A DNA stretch of 64,000 bases from Wocania_A spongiicola. GTDB lineage: Bacteria; Bacteroidota; Bacteroidia; Flavobacteriales; Flavobacteriaceae. The DNA lies in assembly GCF_023502325.1 (NCBI RefSeq), contig NZ_JAMFLZ010000003.1:1-64000 (forward strand). Reading direction: 5' to 3'. The number at the start of each line of letters is the position of its first letter. The first letter of the stretch is position 1. The notes beneath the pieces are model-generated. The model saw only the letters and a program-made list of their open reading frames with translations. It was not told where the DNA came from and ran no database searches. The translations under genes were made by a program, and so were the position numbers. Shown here piece after piece: positions 35,372 to 44,204 of this stretch.

Positions 35372-36289
35372 TTAAAAAATAGAAAGTTTTGTTTTTGTTG
35401 TAAATCGTTCTAAAGCTTGCATTCCTAAAAGCGAATTCCCTTTTTTGTTTAACCCCGGAGACCACGTGGTAATCACAAAATGATCGGGTAGAAGAGCAAC
35501 TATGCCGCCGCCAACACCACTTTTCCCTGGTAATCCTACTTCAAAAGCAAATTCTCCTGCTTCATCATAAAATCCACAGGTTAACATAATAGCATTAATA
35601 CGTTTAGCTTGAGATTCAGTAATATGAGTTTTGTTTAGCATGCATTTACCTTTATTGGCAAACAAGAAAAACGCTTTAGAAAGCTGGCTACAATTCATTT
35701 CGATAGAGCATTGATGGAAGTAAAAATCTAGAACATCTTCAACATCATTATGTAAATTGCCGAATGACTTTAAAAGGTTTGCTGCCGCATAGTTTTTAAA
35801 ACCTGTAACTTTTTCTGAAAGAGCCACTTGTTTGTTATATGATATAGAATCATCATTTGCTAATGTTCTAACAAATTTTAAAAAATCTTTTTTTGGGTTT
35901 TCTAAATTAGAAATTAAAATATCTGCAATTACAATAGCTCCAGCATTAATTAGAGGGTTTCTTGGAATACCATTTTCTAATTCTAATAATGATAATTCAT
36001 TAAAAGGGTTTCCAGATGGCTCAACATCCACTCTTTTCCATATGGATTGATTACTAATAGAAATAGCTTTAGCTAAAGCTAATACTTTTGATACACTTTG
36101 AATTGAAAAAGGTACGCTGTAATCTCCTGAAGCATATTCTTTATTATCAGATGTTCTTAAGTGAATACCAAAATTTTGATCGCTAATATTAGCCAATTCA
36201 GGAATATAGGAAGCTACAATACCTTTATTTTTTTTAATAATAGCATCTTTATGAATAGCATCCAATATTGCTTGAAAATCTAGGGTCAT
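35372..36289 (-). CDS. glsA: Glutaminase
   Basis: GlsA hydrolyses glutamine to glutamate and ammonia in the cytoplasm. The 305-residue protein is of serine-dependent beta-lactamase fold. The catalytic S-x-x-K is FSIQSVSKVLALA (Ser and Lys at about 82-88), the tyrosine segment is SGDYSVPF, and PFNELSLLELENGIPRNPLINAGAI and GLPGKSGVGGGI are family motifs. Its ATG overlaps the gcvT stop by one base (TAATG), coupling translation of the two. Confidence 0.95.
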   Translation of the reverse strand: MTLDFQAILDAIHKDAIIKKNKGIVASYIPELANISDQNFGIHLRTSDNKEYASGDYSVPFSIQSVSKVLALAKAISISNQSIWKRVDVEPSGNPFNELSLLELENGIPRNPLINAGAIVIADILISNLENPKKDFLKFVRTLANDDSISYNKQVALSEKVTGFKNYAAANLLKSFGNLHNDVEDVLDFYFHQCSIEMNCSQLSKAFFLFANKGKCMLNKTHITESQAKRINAIMLTCGFYDEAGEFAFEVGLPGKSGVGGGIVALLPDHFVITTWSPGLNKKGNSLLGMQALERFTTKTKLSIF

Positions 36290-37371
36290 TAGTTTTTGTA
36301 AAATGGTAGTTTTACAACCGTAGCCGGAATCGCATTTTTACGTATTTGAATATTTATTTTACTATCAGCAGATGCAAAAATGGTTGGCACATAACCTAAG
36401 CCAATACCAATGCCTAAACTTGGGCTCATAGTACCAGAGGTTACAACACCTATCTTTTGACCATTACCATCAACAATATCATATCCTTGACGAGGTATAC
36501 CGCGATCATCTAATTTAAAAGCAACTAGTTTTCGCTCAACACCATGTTCTTTTTGAGATTTTAAAGCCTCAGAATTTGTGAAATCTTTTGTAAACTTTGT
36601 AATCCATCCTAATCCAGCTTCTAAAGGCGATGTAGTATCGTCTATATCGTTTCCATATAAGCAATATCCCATTTCTAAACGAAGCGTATCACGTGCTGCT
36701 AAACCAATAGGTTTAATACCAAAATCTGCCCCAGCTTCAAAAACTTTATCCCAAACTTGCTTTACTTCACTGTTTTTACAGTAAATTTCAAATCCGCCAC
36801 TGCCAGTATATCCTGTTGCAGAAATAATAACGTTTTCTATACCTGCAAAATCTCCTACAACAAAATTATAGAATTTAATGGCAGATAAATCATGGCTGGT
36901 TATAGATTGCATCGCTTCAATAGCTTTTGGACCTTGAATAGCAAGTAGCGAGTAATCTTCACTTAAATCTCGCATTTCTGCTCCTACATCATTTTTAGAC
37001 TGTATCCAGTTCCAATCCTTTTCAATATTACTAGCATTTACAACTAGTAAATAAGTTTCCTCTTTTACTTTGTAAATTATTAAATCGTCAATAATACCAC
37101 CATCATCATTAGGCATACAGCTGTATTGTGCCTTACCAATAGTTAATTTACTTGCATCATTACTACTCACTTTTTGTATTAAATCTAAAGCGTAAGGGCC
37201 TTCTATTAAAAACTCGCCCATATGCGATACATCAAACACACCAACAGCGTTTCTAACAGTTTCGTGTTCAATATTTACGCCTTCGTATTGTACTGGCATA
37301 TTATAACCCGCAAAAGGGACTATTTTTGCTCCTAGAGCTTCGTGAGTTTGAGTTAAAGCGGTATTTTTCAT
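36289..37371 (-). CDS. gcvT: Aminomethyltransferase, T protein of the glycine cleavage system
   Basis: GcvT transfers the aminomethyl carbon from lipoylated H protein to tetrahydrofolate, releasing ammonia. The 360-residue protein starts with NTALTQTHEALGAKIVPFAGYNMPV and shows GVFDVSHMGEF, TGYTGSGGFEIY and ARDTLRLEMGYCLYGNDID, all hallmark segments. The P and H proteins are not in this window. The stop overlaps glsA, and the 50-residue membrane gene upstream ends directly at its ATG. Confidence 0.96.
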   Translation of the reverse strand: MKNTALTQTHEALGAKIVPFAGYNMPVQYEGVNIEHETVRNAVGVFDVSHMGEFLIEGPYALDLIQKVSSNDASKLTIGKAQYSCMPNDDGGIIDDLIIYKVKEETYLLVVNASNIEKDWNWIQSKNDVGAEMRDLSEDYSLLAIQGPKAIEAMQSITSHDLSAIKFYNFVVGDFAGIENVIISATGYTGSGGFEIYCKNSEVKQVWDKVFEAGADFGIKPIGLAARDTLRLEMGYCLYGNDIDDTTSPLEAGLGWITKFTKDFTNSEALKSQKEHGVERKLVAFKLDDRGIPRQGYDIVDGNGQKIGVVTSGTMSPSLGIGIGLGYVPTIFASADSKINIQIRKNAIPATVVKLPFYKN

Positions 37372-37524
37372 TTAAAAATCTTTAGTTAAAATATAAACAA
37401 TTGTAAGGCAAACTATTAAAATAATAAATCCAACAAGTAGTGCTTTCTTAGTTTTGAAATGGTCTATAATAACATCTATAGTACTACCAAAAAACTTTAT
37501 TATTCCAATAAGAATGTCTTCCAT
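37372..37524 (-). CDS. 50-residue membrane protein upstream of gcvT
   Basis: This frame is short, but it has a clear ATG at 37524 and a stop at 37372-37374 that touches the gcvT ATG (TAA then ATG, no gap). The product has an amphipathic start (MEDILIGIIKFFGSTIDVII), a short Lys-rich loop (HFKTKKA) and one strong membrane helix (LLVGFIILIVCLTIVYIL). The precise junction with gcvT argues for a real, translationally coupled small protein. Function unknown. Confidence 0.6.
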   Translation of the reverse strand: MEDILIGIIKFFGSTIDVIIDHFKTKKALLVGFIILIVCLTIVYILTKDF

Positions 37525-37646
37525 ATTTTGAAAGCAAATGTATTGAAATTTTACTTGATTTTTATTATCAAAATTTTGTTAAAAAAGCAATATGATAATG
37601 TTTTGTTAGTACTTTAATACATTAATTTTTAAATATCGTTTTTAAA

Positions 37647-38324
37647 ATGAATAAGTTATTCCTTTTTGCATGCATGTTTTTCTTTTTGAATACTGCTTCA
37701 AGTCAAAAAAAATATGAAATTGTTTTGCCTAATGATTATGATAAAACAAATATATACCCATTGTTTATTGTATTTCATGGCGGTAATGGTAATATAAAAA
37801 ACATGAGAACTTGGTGGGTAAGTAATAAACTATCTAATGAGTTTATTGTAGTATATTTTGAGGCAACTACTCTTGATAATCCTCCGAATTACTGGGGTTG
37901 GAGGAATTTATCAATTGAGCGTAATAATATTAAGCAGTATTACTCTGAAATTATTGAAAAATATAGAATAAAAGACGATCAAGTATATGCTGGAGGATTT
38001 TCGTTAGGAGGGAAGGTGAGTGTTGATCTTGCGTTAAACCAAATTATACCAATAAAAGGGCTTATTTCATTGAACCATGGTGGAGGAACGACCGAATTCT
38101 TCACTTCAGAGAATATTATTAAAGCTAGAAACAAAGATTTTAAAGCAGTATTAATTTCTGGAACACATGATTATCGCTACCAAAAAGAAACATTAAAAAT
38201 TAAAAAAGAGTTTGAAACCTATAAATTGAAACATCAATTTGTACAAATTAAAAACCTTGGACATGCTGTACCAGACAATTTTAGTATTTTACTAGACGAT
38301 TATTTAGGATTTATTATGGATTGA
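37647..38324 (+). CDS. Secreted alpha/beta hydrolase, PHB-depolymerase-like esterase
   Basis: The 225-residue protein has a signal peptide (MNKLFLFACMFFFLNTASS). FIVFHGGNGNIKNM is the oxyanion loop, VYAGGFSLGGKVS the nucleophile elbow (GFSLGG), VLISGTHDYRY carries the acid and NLGHAVPDN the histidine. Such esterases act on polymers or simple esters in the periplasm or outside the cell. Isolated on the plus strand, with no metabolic clue around. Confidence 0.82.
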   Translation: MNKLFLFACMFFFLNTASSQKKYEIVLPNDYDKTNIYPLFIVFHGGNGNIKNMRTWWVSNKLSNEFIVVYFEATTLDNPPNYWGWRNLSIERNNIKQYYSEIIEKYRIKDDQVYAGGFSLGGKVSVDLALNQIIPIKGLISLNHGGGTTEFFTSENIIKARNKDFKAVLISGTHDYRYQKETLKIKKEFETYKLKHQFVQIKNLGHAVPDNFSILLDDYLGFIMD

Positions 38325-38357
38325 ATTTGGTAGATTATTAGTAATTAAAGTTATATT

Positions 38358-38801
38358 TTAATTTTCTAACGGACCTTCCCAAAGTACCTGTTCAATCATC
38401 CATTTATCGCCTCTCTTTGATAAGAGCATATAATCAATTCCCCACCAAGCCGTAATTTTGGCTGATGCTATGCTATTTCCAATATCTAAAACCTCTATTT
38501 TTCGTGGTGCATCAGACTTTGGAAATTCTTTTTTTTCTAATACATCTTTGGCATAATCTAAAGCTTGTTTAAAAGACATATGAGAAACTTGTGCATATGT
38601 ATTGGTGTTTTTGTTTTTCCAAAAACCAAATTTGTTAAGTGTTGGTTGTAAGCTAGCTTCTAATTTACTAGTATCACCTTCATAGAAACCTTCAATGTAG
38701 TTTAAACAGGCTTTTTCAACTCCAGCTTTATTTATATCAGATTGCGCAGAACTAAAAGTATATGCGAAGCATATTGCAAATATTACCAATAGATTTTTCA
38801 T
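38358..38801 (-). CDS. Secreted lumazine-binding/NTF2-like protein
   Basis: The 147-residue product has a signal peptide (MKNLLVIFAICFAYTFSSA). The mature chain (VEKACLNYIEGFYEGDTSKLEASL, then WGIDYMLLSKRGDKWMIEQVLWE) follows the NTF2-like pattern of the putative lumazine-binding family of Bacteroidota. No active site is known. Confidence 0.78.
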   Translation of the reverse strand: MKNLLVIFAICFAYTFSSAQSDINKAGVEKACLNYIEGFYEGDTSKLEASLQPTLNKFGFWKNKNTNTYAQVSHMSFKQALDYAKDVLEKKEFPKSDAPRKIEVLDIGNSIASAKITAWWGIDYMLLSKRGDKWMIEQVLWEGPLEN

Positions 38802-38874
38802 TAGTTATAAGTTTTAGATTGATGTTAAAACCTAAAATTAACTTATATGCTTTTAACAAATAGTTAATGTGATG

Positions 38875-40434
38875 TTAATCTTCGAATATAATATGCTGAT
38901 AAGCACCTAAATCTGGAGAAACTGTTCTATTTATATTTAAAATATCGGTTGGAACTTGATTTGAAAATATGGAGTTTCCTTTATTTAAAGCAGCAGATTC
39001 ATCACCTATGATTAACTCATTCAAATCGGTGCCTTTAAAGTTGGGTTCTTCATTAAAAATATTGTTTTCGTAAAGGCTGGTATTTTCTAAATTATAATTA
39101 TCTCCAGTAAAATTATTGTTGTTATCTTCAAAACGGATTAAGCAATTTGTAAACTTGAAATTGAAATTTACTGCAGCGTCTTCAATCTCATCTAATAAAA
39201 TTTCAGGGTTATCATTTCCGTAAATAATACAATTGTTAAAGTTAGCTTCGGTTAAATCTGCAATAGTGGCATTGTTATCTTCGTCTAAAATGAAATTATT
39301 TAGTAAGAGTGCTGGAAATTGTCTAAACCCGTTATCCCAATAATTTGCTATAGTGCTATGTGTGAAATTGTAAGAACCACCTAAAGTTCCAGCAAACGAG
39401 GATTGTCCTGAATTATTTATAACCACATTTTCTCCTGTTATAGAGGTGTTTCTCCCTAGAATACCAAAATTACTAGAGTTATAAATTTGAGAATTAGTAA
39501 TTTTAAGTTTTTCGGTTGCTGCATTTGGATTACCATCGCTTAAAATACCAACTGTTGCGTTTTTAATTGTTGCATAGTTTATGGTATTGTTTAAACTACC
39601 ATCAAACAACCAAATAGTTCCCCATTGCCCTGGTGTATTAGAGAAGTTTGGTTCTAATCGGTCGCCCTCAAAAATCACCTCATTTTCAAGTAATTCTTGG
39701 TTATTACTGAAAGAACCATTAATATTTAGTGTAGCATCTTCAGAAATTATTAATCCAGAATTAGAATGAAAATGTAAGCGTGCGCCAGCATTTACAGTTA
39801 AGGTTTCACCGTTTGGTATGGCGGCAAACCCATAAATAACATAGGGTTTTTCGTTTGTAAAAGTAAACTCAGTAGGTAATAACTCTCGGCCTTGTAACTC
39901 GGTTTCAATTAATTCGCCACCTACATTTAGTGTTAATGTTTCTATTACCTTTGTAGTATTATCTCTGTTTGGGTAAATAAAAACTGCATCTTGTACAAGT
40001 GTAACTAGTTCTACCTTTTGCATATTTGAATTTGAGTCAAATTCAATTTGATCGGTATATAAAAAGGTTCCGTTTGGATTAGAGAAGTTATTAATATCAA
40101 TAGTAGTTTCAACAAAAATAAATATGCTGTCTTTAGCTAAAATTTGAACATTCTCAAATGTTTTCCCAGAAATACCATCTACATTAAGTCTGTATTCTGA
40201 TGTTTCGCCTAAACCGAGTTTTACACTAGGTATTACAATATCATCATTGCTTCTGTTGTAAACTTTTAGGTTGTAAGTACTGGAGCCAATGTTTGTAAAA
40301 ACGGTATCTAAATACACTGTGTCTTTAGAAAATTGAAGATTTCCAGTACTTGGTGAAAATTCAAAATCTTTACGGCAAGAACTCCAAAGTATTAAAAAGC
40401 AAATGGTAAATACAAAATAAAGACAACGTTTCAT
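38875..40434 (-). CDS. Lipoprotein with predicted right-handed beta-helix domain
   Basis: The 519-residue protein has a lipoprotein signal with the motif LWSSC at Cys20. An N-terminal immunoglobulin-like region (LQFSKDTVYLDTVFTNIGS, residues 33-150) resembles abnormal-spindle/choice-of-anchor beta folds. Residues about 200-500 carry repeated short strands ending in Asn (ENVVINNSGQ, NFNNCIIYGNDN, NFKFTNCLIRFEDNN), typical of a parallel beta-helix that presents a carbohydrate-binding face. Surface-exposed carbohydrate handling is a plausible but unproven role. Confidence 0.75.
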   Translation of the reverse strand: MKRCLYFVFTICFLILWSSCRKDFEFSPSTGNLQFSKDTVYLDTVFTNIGSSTYNLKVYNRSNDDIVIPSVKLGLGETSEYRLNVDGISGKTFENVQILAKDSIFIFVETTIDINNFSNPNGTFLYTDQIEFDSNSNMQKVELVTLVQDAVFIYPNRDNTTKVIETLTLNVGGELIETELQGRELLPTEFTFTNEKPYVIYGFAAIPNGETLTVNAGARLHFHSNSGLIISEDATLNINGSFSNNQELLENEVIFEGDRLEPNFSNTPGQWGTIWLFDGSLNNTINYATIKNATVGILSDGNPNAATEKLKITNSQIYNSSNFGILGRNTSITGENVVINNSGQSSFAGTLGGSYNFTHSTIANYWDNGFRQFPALLLNNFILDEDNNATIADLTEANFNNCIIYGNDNPEILLDEIEDAAVNFNFKFTNCLIRFEDNNNNFTGDNYNLENTSLYENNIFNEEPNFKGTDLNELIIGDESAALNKGNSIFSNQVPTDILNINRTVSPDLGAYQHIIFED

Positions 40435-40591
40435 AAATTGGGTTAAGCAATGTTATTAAAGGCAAAAATAGATAAATATACTTTAAGCCTTAAAAATATA
40501 ACTTTTGCATGTAAAAATTAGTATAAGTATATACATTATTGAAAATATTTATATTACATTTTTTAATATAAAACCTACTAGTTCATACCAG

Positions 40592-40622
40592 TTTGTTTTT
40601 GTAAAAAATTATTCTACATTTG
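40592..40622 (+). promoter_or_regulatory. Strong Bacteroidota promoter of the galactose operon, leaderless
   Basis: TTTG (40592-40595) and TACATTTG (40615-40622) are 19 bp apart, an ideal -33/-7 pair. The ATG of the regulator gene is at 40627, only 4 bp after the -7 box, so the transcript should begin at or within a base or two of the start codon. Confidence 0.75.
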
Positions 40623-40626
40623 TAAT

Positions 40627-41625
40627 ATGGAAATTGTTTCAGTAAGTAAAAAATCTAGCGCTCCAAAGTATAAGCAAATAGTTAATTCTATTGAGGCTGC
40701 TATACATGAAGGTGTATTGAGAAAAGGAGACAAATTGCCATCACTAAATAGTATAAGAGATAAGCATTCGCTATCTAGAGATACGGTTTTAATGGCTTTT
40801 AATGAATTGAAAAGCCGTGGTATTATTCATTCAGTAGTGGGTAAAGGTTATTATGTTTTAAGTGAAGATGTTCTTGTTTCTCAAAAAGTATTTTTGCTAT
40901 TTGATGAATTTAATTCTTTTAAAGAAGATTTATATAATTCTTTTTTGAACAGTTTAGGAGATAATGTTCAAGTAGATATATTTTTTCACCATTTTAATAT
41001 TGAAGTGTTTAGCAAGCTTATACATGACAATATTGGAGCTTACAGTTTTTATGTAATCATGCCAGCAAACTTAAAAGGAACAGAGTATGTTATTGATAAT
41101 TTGCCTAAAGAAAAAGTTTATATATTGGATCAAATGCATAGTGAATTATCTCAATACTCTGCCATATACCAAAACTTTGAAAAAGATATTTATAAAGGAC
41201 TTACTAATGGGTTAAATGATATAAAACGTTACAAAAAGGTAGTTTTATTATTTTCAGAAGCTAAACAGCCTCAAGGATTCCTTATTGGTTTTAATCAGTT
41301 TTGTAATCAAAATGATATTGAGAAAGAGGTTATTTCATCACTAGAGAATAGAGTTCTAAATGAAGGAGAAGTTTATATAGTATTTGACGATAGAAACTTA
41401 ATTAGAATTATTAAAAAAATTAAGGAACAACAACTCGTTTTAGCAGAAAACATTGGTGTTATTTCTTACAATGACACCATGTTAAAAGAGATTGTAGAAG
41501 GCGGTATAACAACTATTTCTACAGATTTTAATTTAATGGGAGAACAGTTAGCAAAAATGATACTTAGTAATGAACAAGCACAAATAGAAAACCCAAGTAG
41601 TTTAATTATAAGAGCATCTGTATAA
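40627..41625 (+). CDS. GntR-family regulator with LacI-type sensor domain, galactose operon
   Basis: The 332-residue protein has an N-terminal winged helix-turn-helix (KYKQIVNSIEAAI, KGDKLPSLNSIRDKHSLSRD, GIIHSVVGKGYYVL; about 14-78). A C-terminal periplasmic-binding-protein-like domain follows (about 85-332, with IGVISYNDTMLKEIV and TTISTDFNLMGEQLAKMIL). That hybrid architecture senses a sugar or sugar derivative. It is one base before the galM-like gene and heads the galactose genes, so it very likely controls them. The start codon is bound to the promoter position, giving a leaderless message. Confidence 0.9.
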   Translation: MEIVSVSKKSSAPKYKQIVNSIEAAIHEGVLRKGDKLPSLNSIRDKHSLSRDTVLMAFNELKSRGIIHSVVGKGYYVLSEDVLVSQKVFLLFDEFNSFKEDLYNSFLNSLGDNVQVDIFFHHFNIEVFSKLIHDNIGAYSFYVIMPANLKGTEYVIDNLPKEKVYILDQMHSELSQYSAIYQNFEKDIYKGLTNGLNDIKRYKKVVLLFSEAKQPQGFLIGFNQFCNQNDIEKEVISSLENRVLNEGEVYIVFDDRNLIRIIKKIKEQQLVLAENIGVISYNDTMLKEIVEGGITTISTDFNLMGEQLAKMILSNEQAQIENPSSLIIRASV

Positions 41626-41626
41626 T

Positions 41627-42541
41627 ATGTATAAAATAGAAAAAAGCCAAGAAGGAAGGTTAGATTACTTAGAGCTCATAAATTATAAAGGAGACTCAAA
41701 AGCTAAAATAAGCTTAAACGAAGGAGGAAGACTTAAAGAATTACAGTTTGATGGAATTTCAGTAATTAAAGACCGCCCAAATATAAAATACGAAAACACA
41801 CATGCATCCTCAATTTTATTTCCTTTTGCAAATAGGGTAAAAGATGGAATATACTCATTTGAAGATGAAACTCATCAATTGTTTTGTAATGAAAAAGGCA
41901 GGAATAATGCTATCCATGGGGTGGTTTTTGATAAAAAATTCACTTTAATTAAAGAGACCACAACATCTAACTTTGTTGAAGTTACACTATCTTATCAAGA
42001 AGAAAAAAAATCAAAAGGCTTTCCTTTTTTCTATAAAATCTCCTTAATCTATACACTATCAGAAAATTCAATTAGTTTATCTGTAAAAATTGAGAATACA
42101 GATACTCAATCTTTTCCATTTACTGTAGGATGGCATCCTTATTTTATAAGTGAAAATTTATATGATAGTATATTAGATTTTGAAAGTAATCAAAAAATAG
42201 AGTTTGATAAAAACCTTATTACTACTGGAGTTTATAAGAATCATTTAGAATCTCCATTTAAAATTAGAGACGTACAATTGGACGATTGCTATATTTTGAA
42301 AGGGAATAGAGTAGAATTCAAAACCCCTTCATATAGCATTGAGATAAATACAAACAAAGAAGAAAACTATTTGCAATTATATAACCCAGTAAACACTCAA
42401 GTTGTAGCTATTGAGCCTATGACAGGTATTTCGGATAGTTTTAATAACAAAATTGGGTTGCAAGTATTAAAACCAAACGAAGAATACAAAATAGAATGGA
42501 ATATAAATTTTAATAAAGCAATAAATAACAACACTAACTAA
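41627..42541 (+). CDS. Aldose 1-epimerase family protein (galactose mutarotase-like)
   Basis: The 304-residue protein has the aldose epimerase fold. HASSILFPFANRVKDGIY includes the substrate-binding arginine, NNAIHGVVFD carries one conserved His, FTVGWHPYFIS the next His, and AIEPMTGISDSFNN the catalytic glutamate. Galactose mutarotase interconverts alpha and beta anomers before phosphorylation. It sits in the gal operon, supporting galM function, but glucose-6-phosphate epimerase relatives share the fold. Confidence 0.87.
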   Translation: MYKIEKSQEGRLDYLELINYKGDSKAKISLNEGGRLKELQFDGISVIKDRPNIKYENTHASSILFPFANRVKDGIYSFEDETHQLFCNEKGRNNAIHGVVFDKKFTLIKETTTSNFVEVTLSYQEEKKSKGFPFFYKISLIYTLSENSISLSVKIENTDTQSFPFTVGWHPYFISENLYDSILDFESNQKIEFDKNLITTGVYKNHLESPFKIRDVQLDDCYILKGNRVEFKTPSYSIEINTNKEENYLQLYNPVNTQVVAIEPMTGISDSFNNKIGLQVLKPNEEYKIEWNINFNKAINNNTN

Positions 42542-42552
42542 ACACATTGATT

Positions 42553-44199
42553 ATGCAATTTTTAACATTTATTGGGTTTACATCATTAGTAGCAATAATA
42601 TCTTATTTAGCAACACGAAAAACAGAAGAGTCATCATCAGATGGTTATTTTTTAGGTGGACGTAGTCTAACAGCAGGTGTCATAGCTGGATCATTATTAC
42701 TCACCAATTTATCAACTGAACAAATTGTTGGTTTAAACGGGTCTGCTTACCAAAGCGGGTTGTCTGTAATGGTATGGGAAACTCTAGCTGCTATTGCTAT
42801 GGTAGTTACTGCAATGTTTTTATTACCTAGGTATTTAAAAGGCGGATTAACAACAGTTCCAGGGTTTTTAGCAAAACGATTTGATGTAACAACAAAAACA
42901 CTAACGTCAGTGTTATTTCTATCGGGTTATGTCGTTGTTTTGTTACCAGTAATACTATATTCTGGTTCTTTAGCTATTAGTGGAATGTTTAATATTCCAG
43001 AATTGTTAGGTGTTACACATACTCAATCTATTTGGATTTGTGTTTGGGGCATAGGTATTGTTGGCTCAATTTATGCCGTTTTTGGTGGTTTAAAAGCGGT
43101 TGCTGTATCAGATTCTATTAATGCTATTGGTTTATTAATTGGAGGAATTTTAATTCCAATTTTTGGACTGATGATGATTGGAGATGGAAGTGTTTTAGAT
43201 GGATTATCGACTTTAACAACAGAGAACCCAGACAAATTTAAATCAATGGGTGGTCCAACAGACCCTGTTCCTTTTTACACCATTTTTACAGGTATGATGT
43301 TGGTGCAATTATTCTATTGGGGTACCAATCAGCAAATCATACAAAGAGCTTTAGGTGCTAAAGATTTAAAAGAAGGTCAAAAAGGGTTATTATTAGCTTC
43401 GTTTATAAAAATATTGGGACCAATAATAGTAGTATTACCTGGTTTAATAGCCTATCATCTTTTTGAAGGCAATTTAGAAACAGCTGATAGTGCTTACCCT
43501 ATGTTAGTAAAAGAAGTACTACCAAATGCTTGGGTTGGTTTTTTTGCAGCTGTTTTATTTGGAGCTATTCTAAGTTCTTTTAATAGTGTTTTAAATAGTT
43601 CGGTTACTTTATTTGGAATTGATGTTTACAAACAACATATCAATAAAGAAGCTGATGAAAAAACAGTAGTAAAGTATGGTAAAATGTTTGGTATTGCTTT
43701 GGCAATAGCTTCCATGTTTATAGCCCCTTTAATTGCCAATGCAGGGAGTTTATTTGATTATTTACAAGAAATAAACGGTATTTATAGTATTCCTATCTTA
43801 ACCATCATTGTTGTGGGATATTTAACAAAACGTGTTCCTGCAATTGCAGCAAAAATAGGCTTAGCATCGGGTTGTTTGCTATATATTATTAGTCAATTTT
43901 TTATGCAACCTTATTTTGTTGAAAAAGCGTTAGACGCAGCAAAATCTTCTGGAGTTACTGATGAAGCTGCTTTAGCTTTGGTGGAAGCTCAAGCTTATCC
44001 ACACTTTTTAGATGTTATGGCAATTTTATTTACGTTAAATGTTATTATAATGCTTGCTATAGGAAAGCTAAAACCAAGAGAAGAAGACTATGTCCAAGAA
44101 TATACTGAACAAGTTGATATTACGCCATGGAAATATGTTAGGCAAGCAGGAATAGCTATCTGTATTATTGTTATAGGCGTGTACATATATTTTGCGTAA
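42553..44199 (+). CDS. Sodium/solute symporter (SSS/SLC5 family), likely galactose transporter
   Basis: A 548-residue membrane protein with about 13-14 helices. The frame opens at a TTG at 42547, but the ATG two codons later (42553) is preferred. Motifs include SSSDGYFLGGRSLTAG near the N-terminus, SIYAVFGGLKAVAVSDSIN (about 177-195), WGTNQQIIQRALGAKDLKEG and FGAILSSFNSVLNSSVTLF, all shared with sodium:galactose/glucose symporters such as vSGLT. It is the transporter of the gal operon and probably takes up galactose using the sodium gradient. Confidence 0.92.
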   Translation: MQFLTFIGFTSLVAIISYLATRKTEESSSDGYFLGGRSLTAGVIAGSLLLTNLSTEQIVGLNGSAYQSGLSVMVWETLAAIAMVVTAMFLLPRYLKGGLTTVPGFLAKRFDVTTKTLTSVLFLSGYVVVLLPVILYSGSLAISGMFNIPELLGVTHTQSIWICVWGIGIVGSIYAVFGGLKAVAVSDSINAIGLLIGGILIPIFGLMMIGDGSVLDGLSTLTTENPDKFKSMGGPTDPVPFYTIFTGMMLVQLFYWGTNQQIIQRALGAKDLKEGQKGLLLASFIKILGPIIVVLPGLIAYHLFEGNLETADSAYPMLVKEVLPNAWVGFFAAVLFGAILSSFNSVLNSSVTLFGIDVYKQHINKEADEKTVVKYGKMFGIALAIASMFIAPLIANAGSLFDYLQEINGIYSIPILTIIVVGYLTKRVPAIAAKIGLASGCLLYIISQFFMQPYFVEKALDAAKSSGVTDEAALALVEAQAYPHFLDVMAILFTLNVIIMLAIGKLKPREEDYVQEYTEQVDITPWKYVRQAGIAICIIVIGVYIYFA

Positions 44200-44204
44200 T
44201 CATT

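Noticed and set aside
42547..42552. TTG start for the symporter
   Set aside because: The ATG two codons later fits the family N-terminus better.
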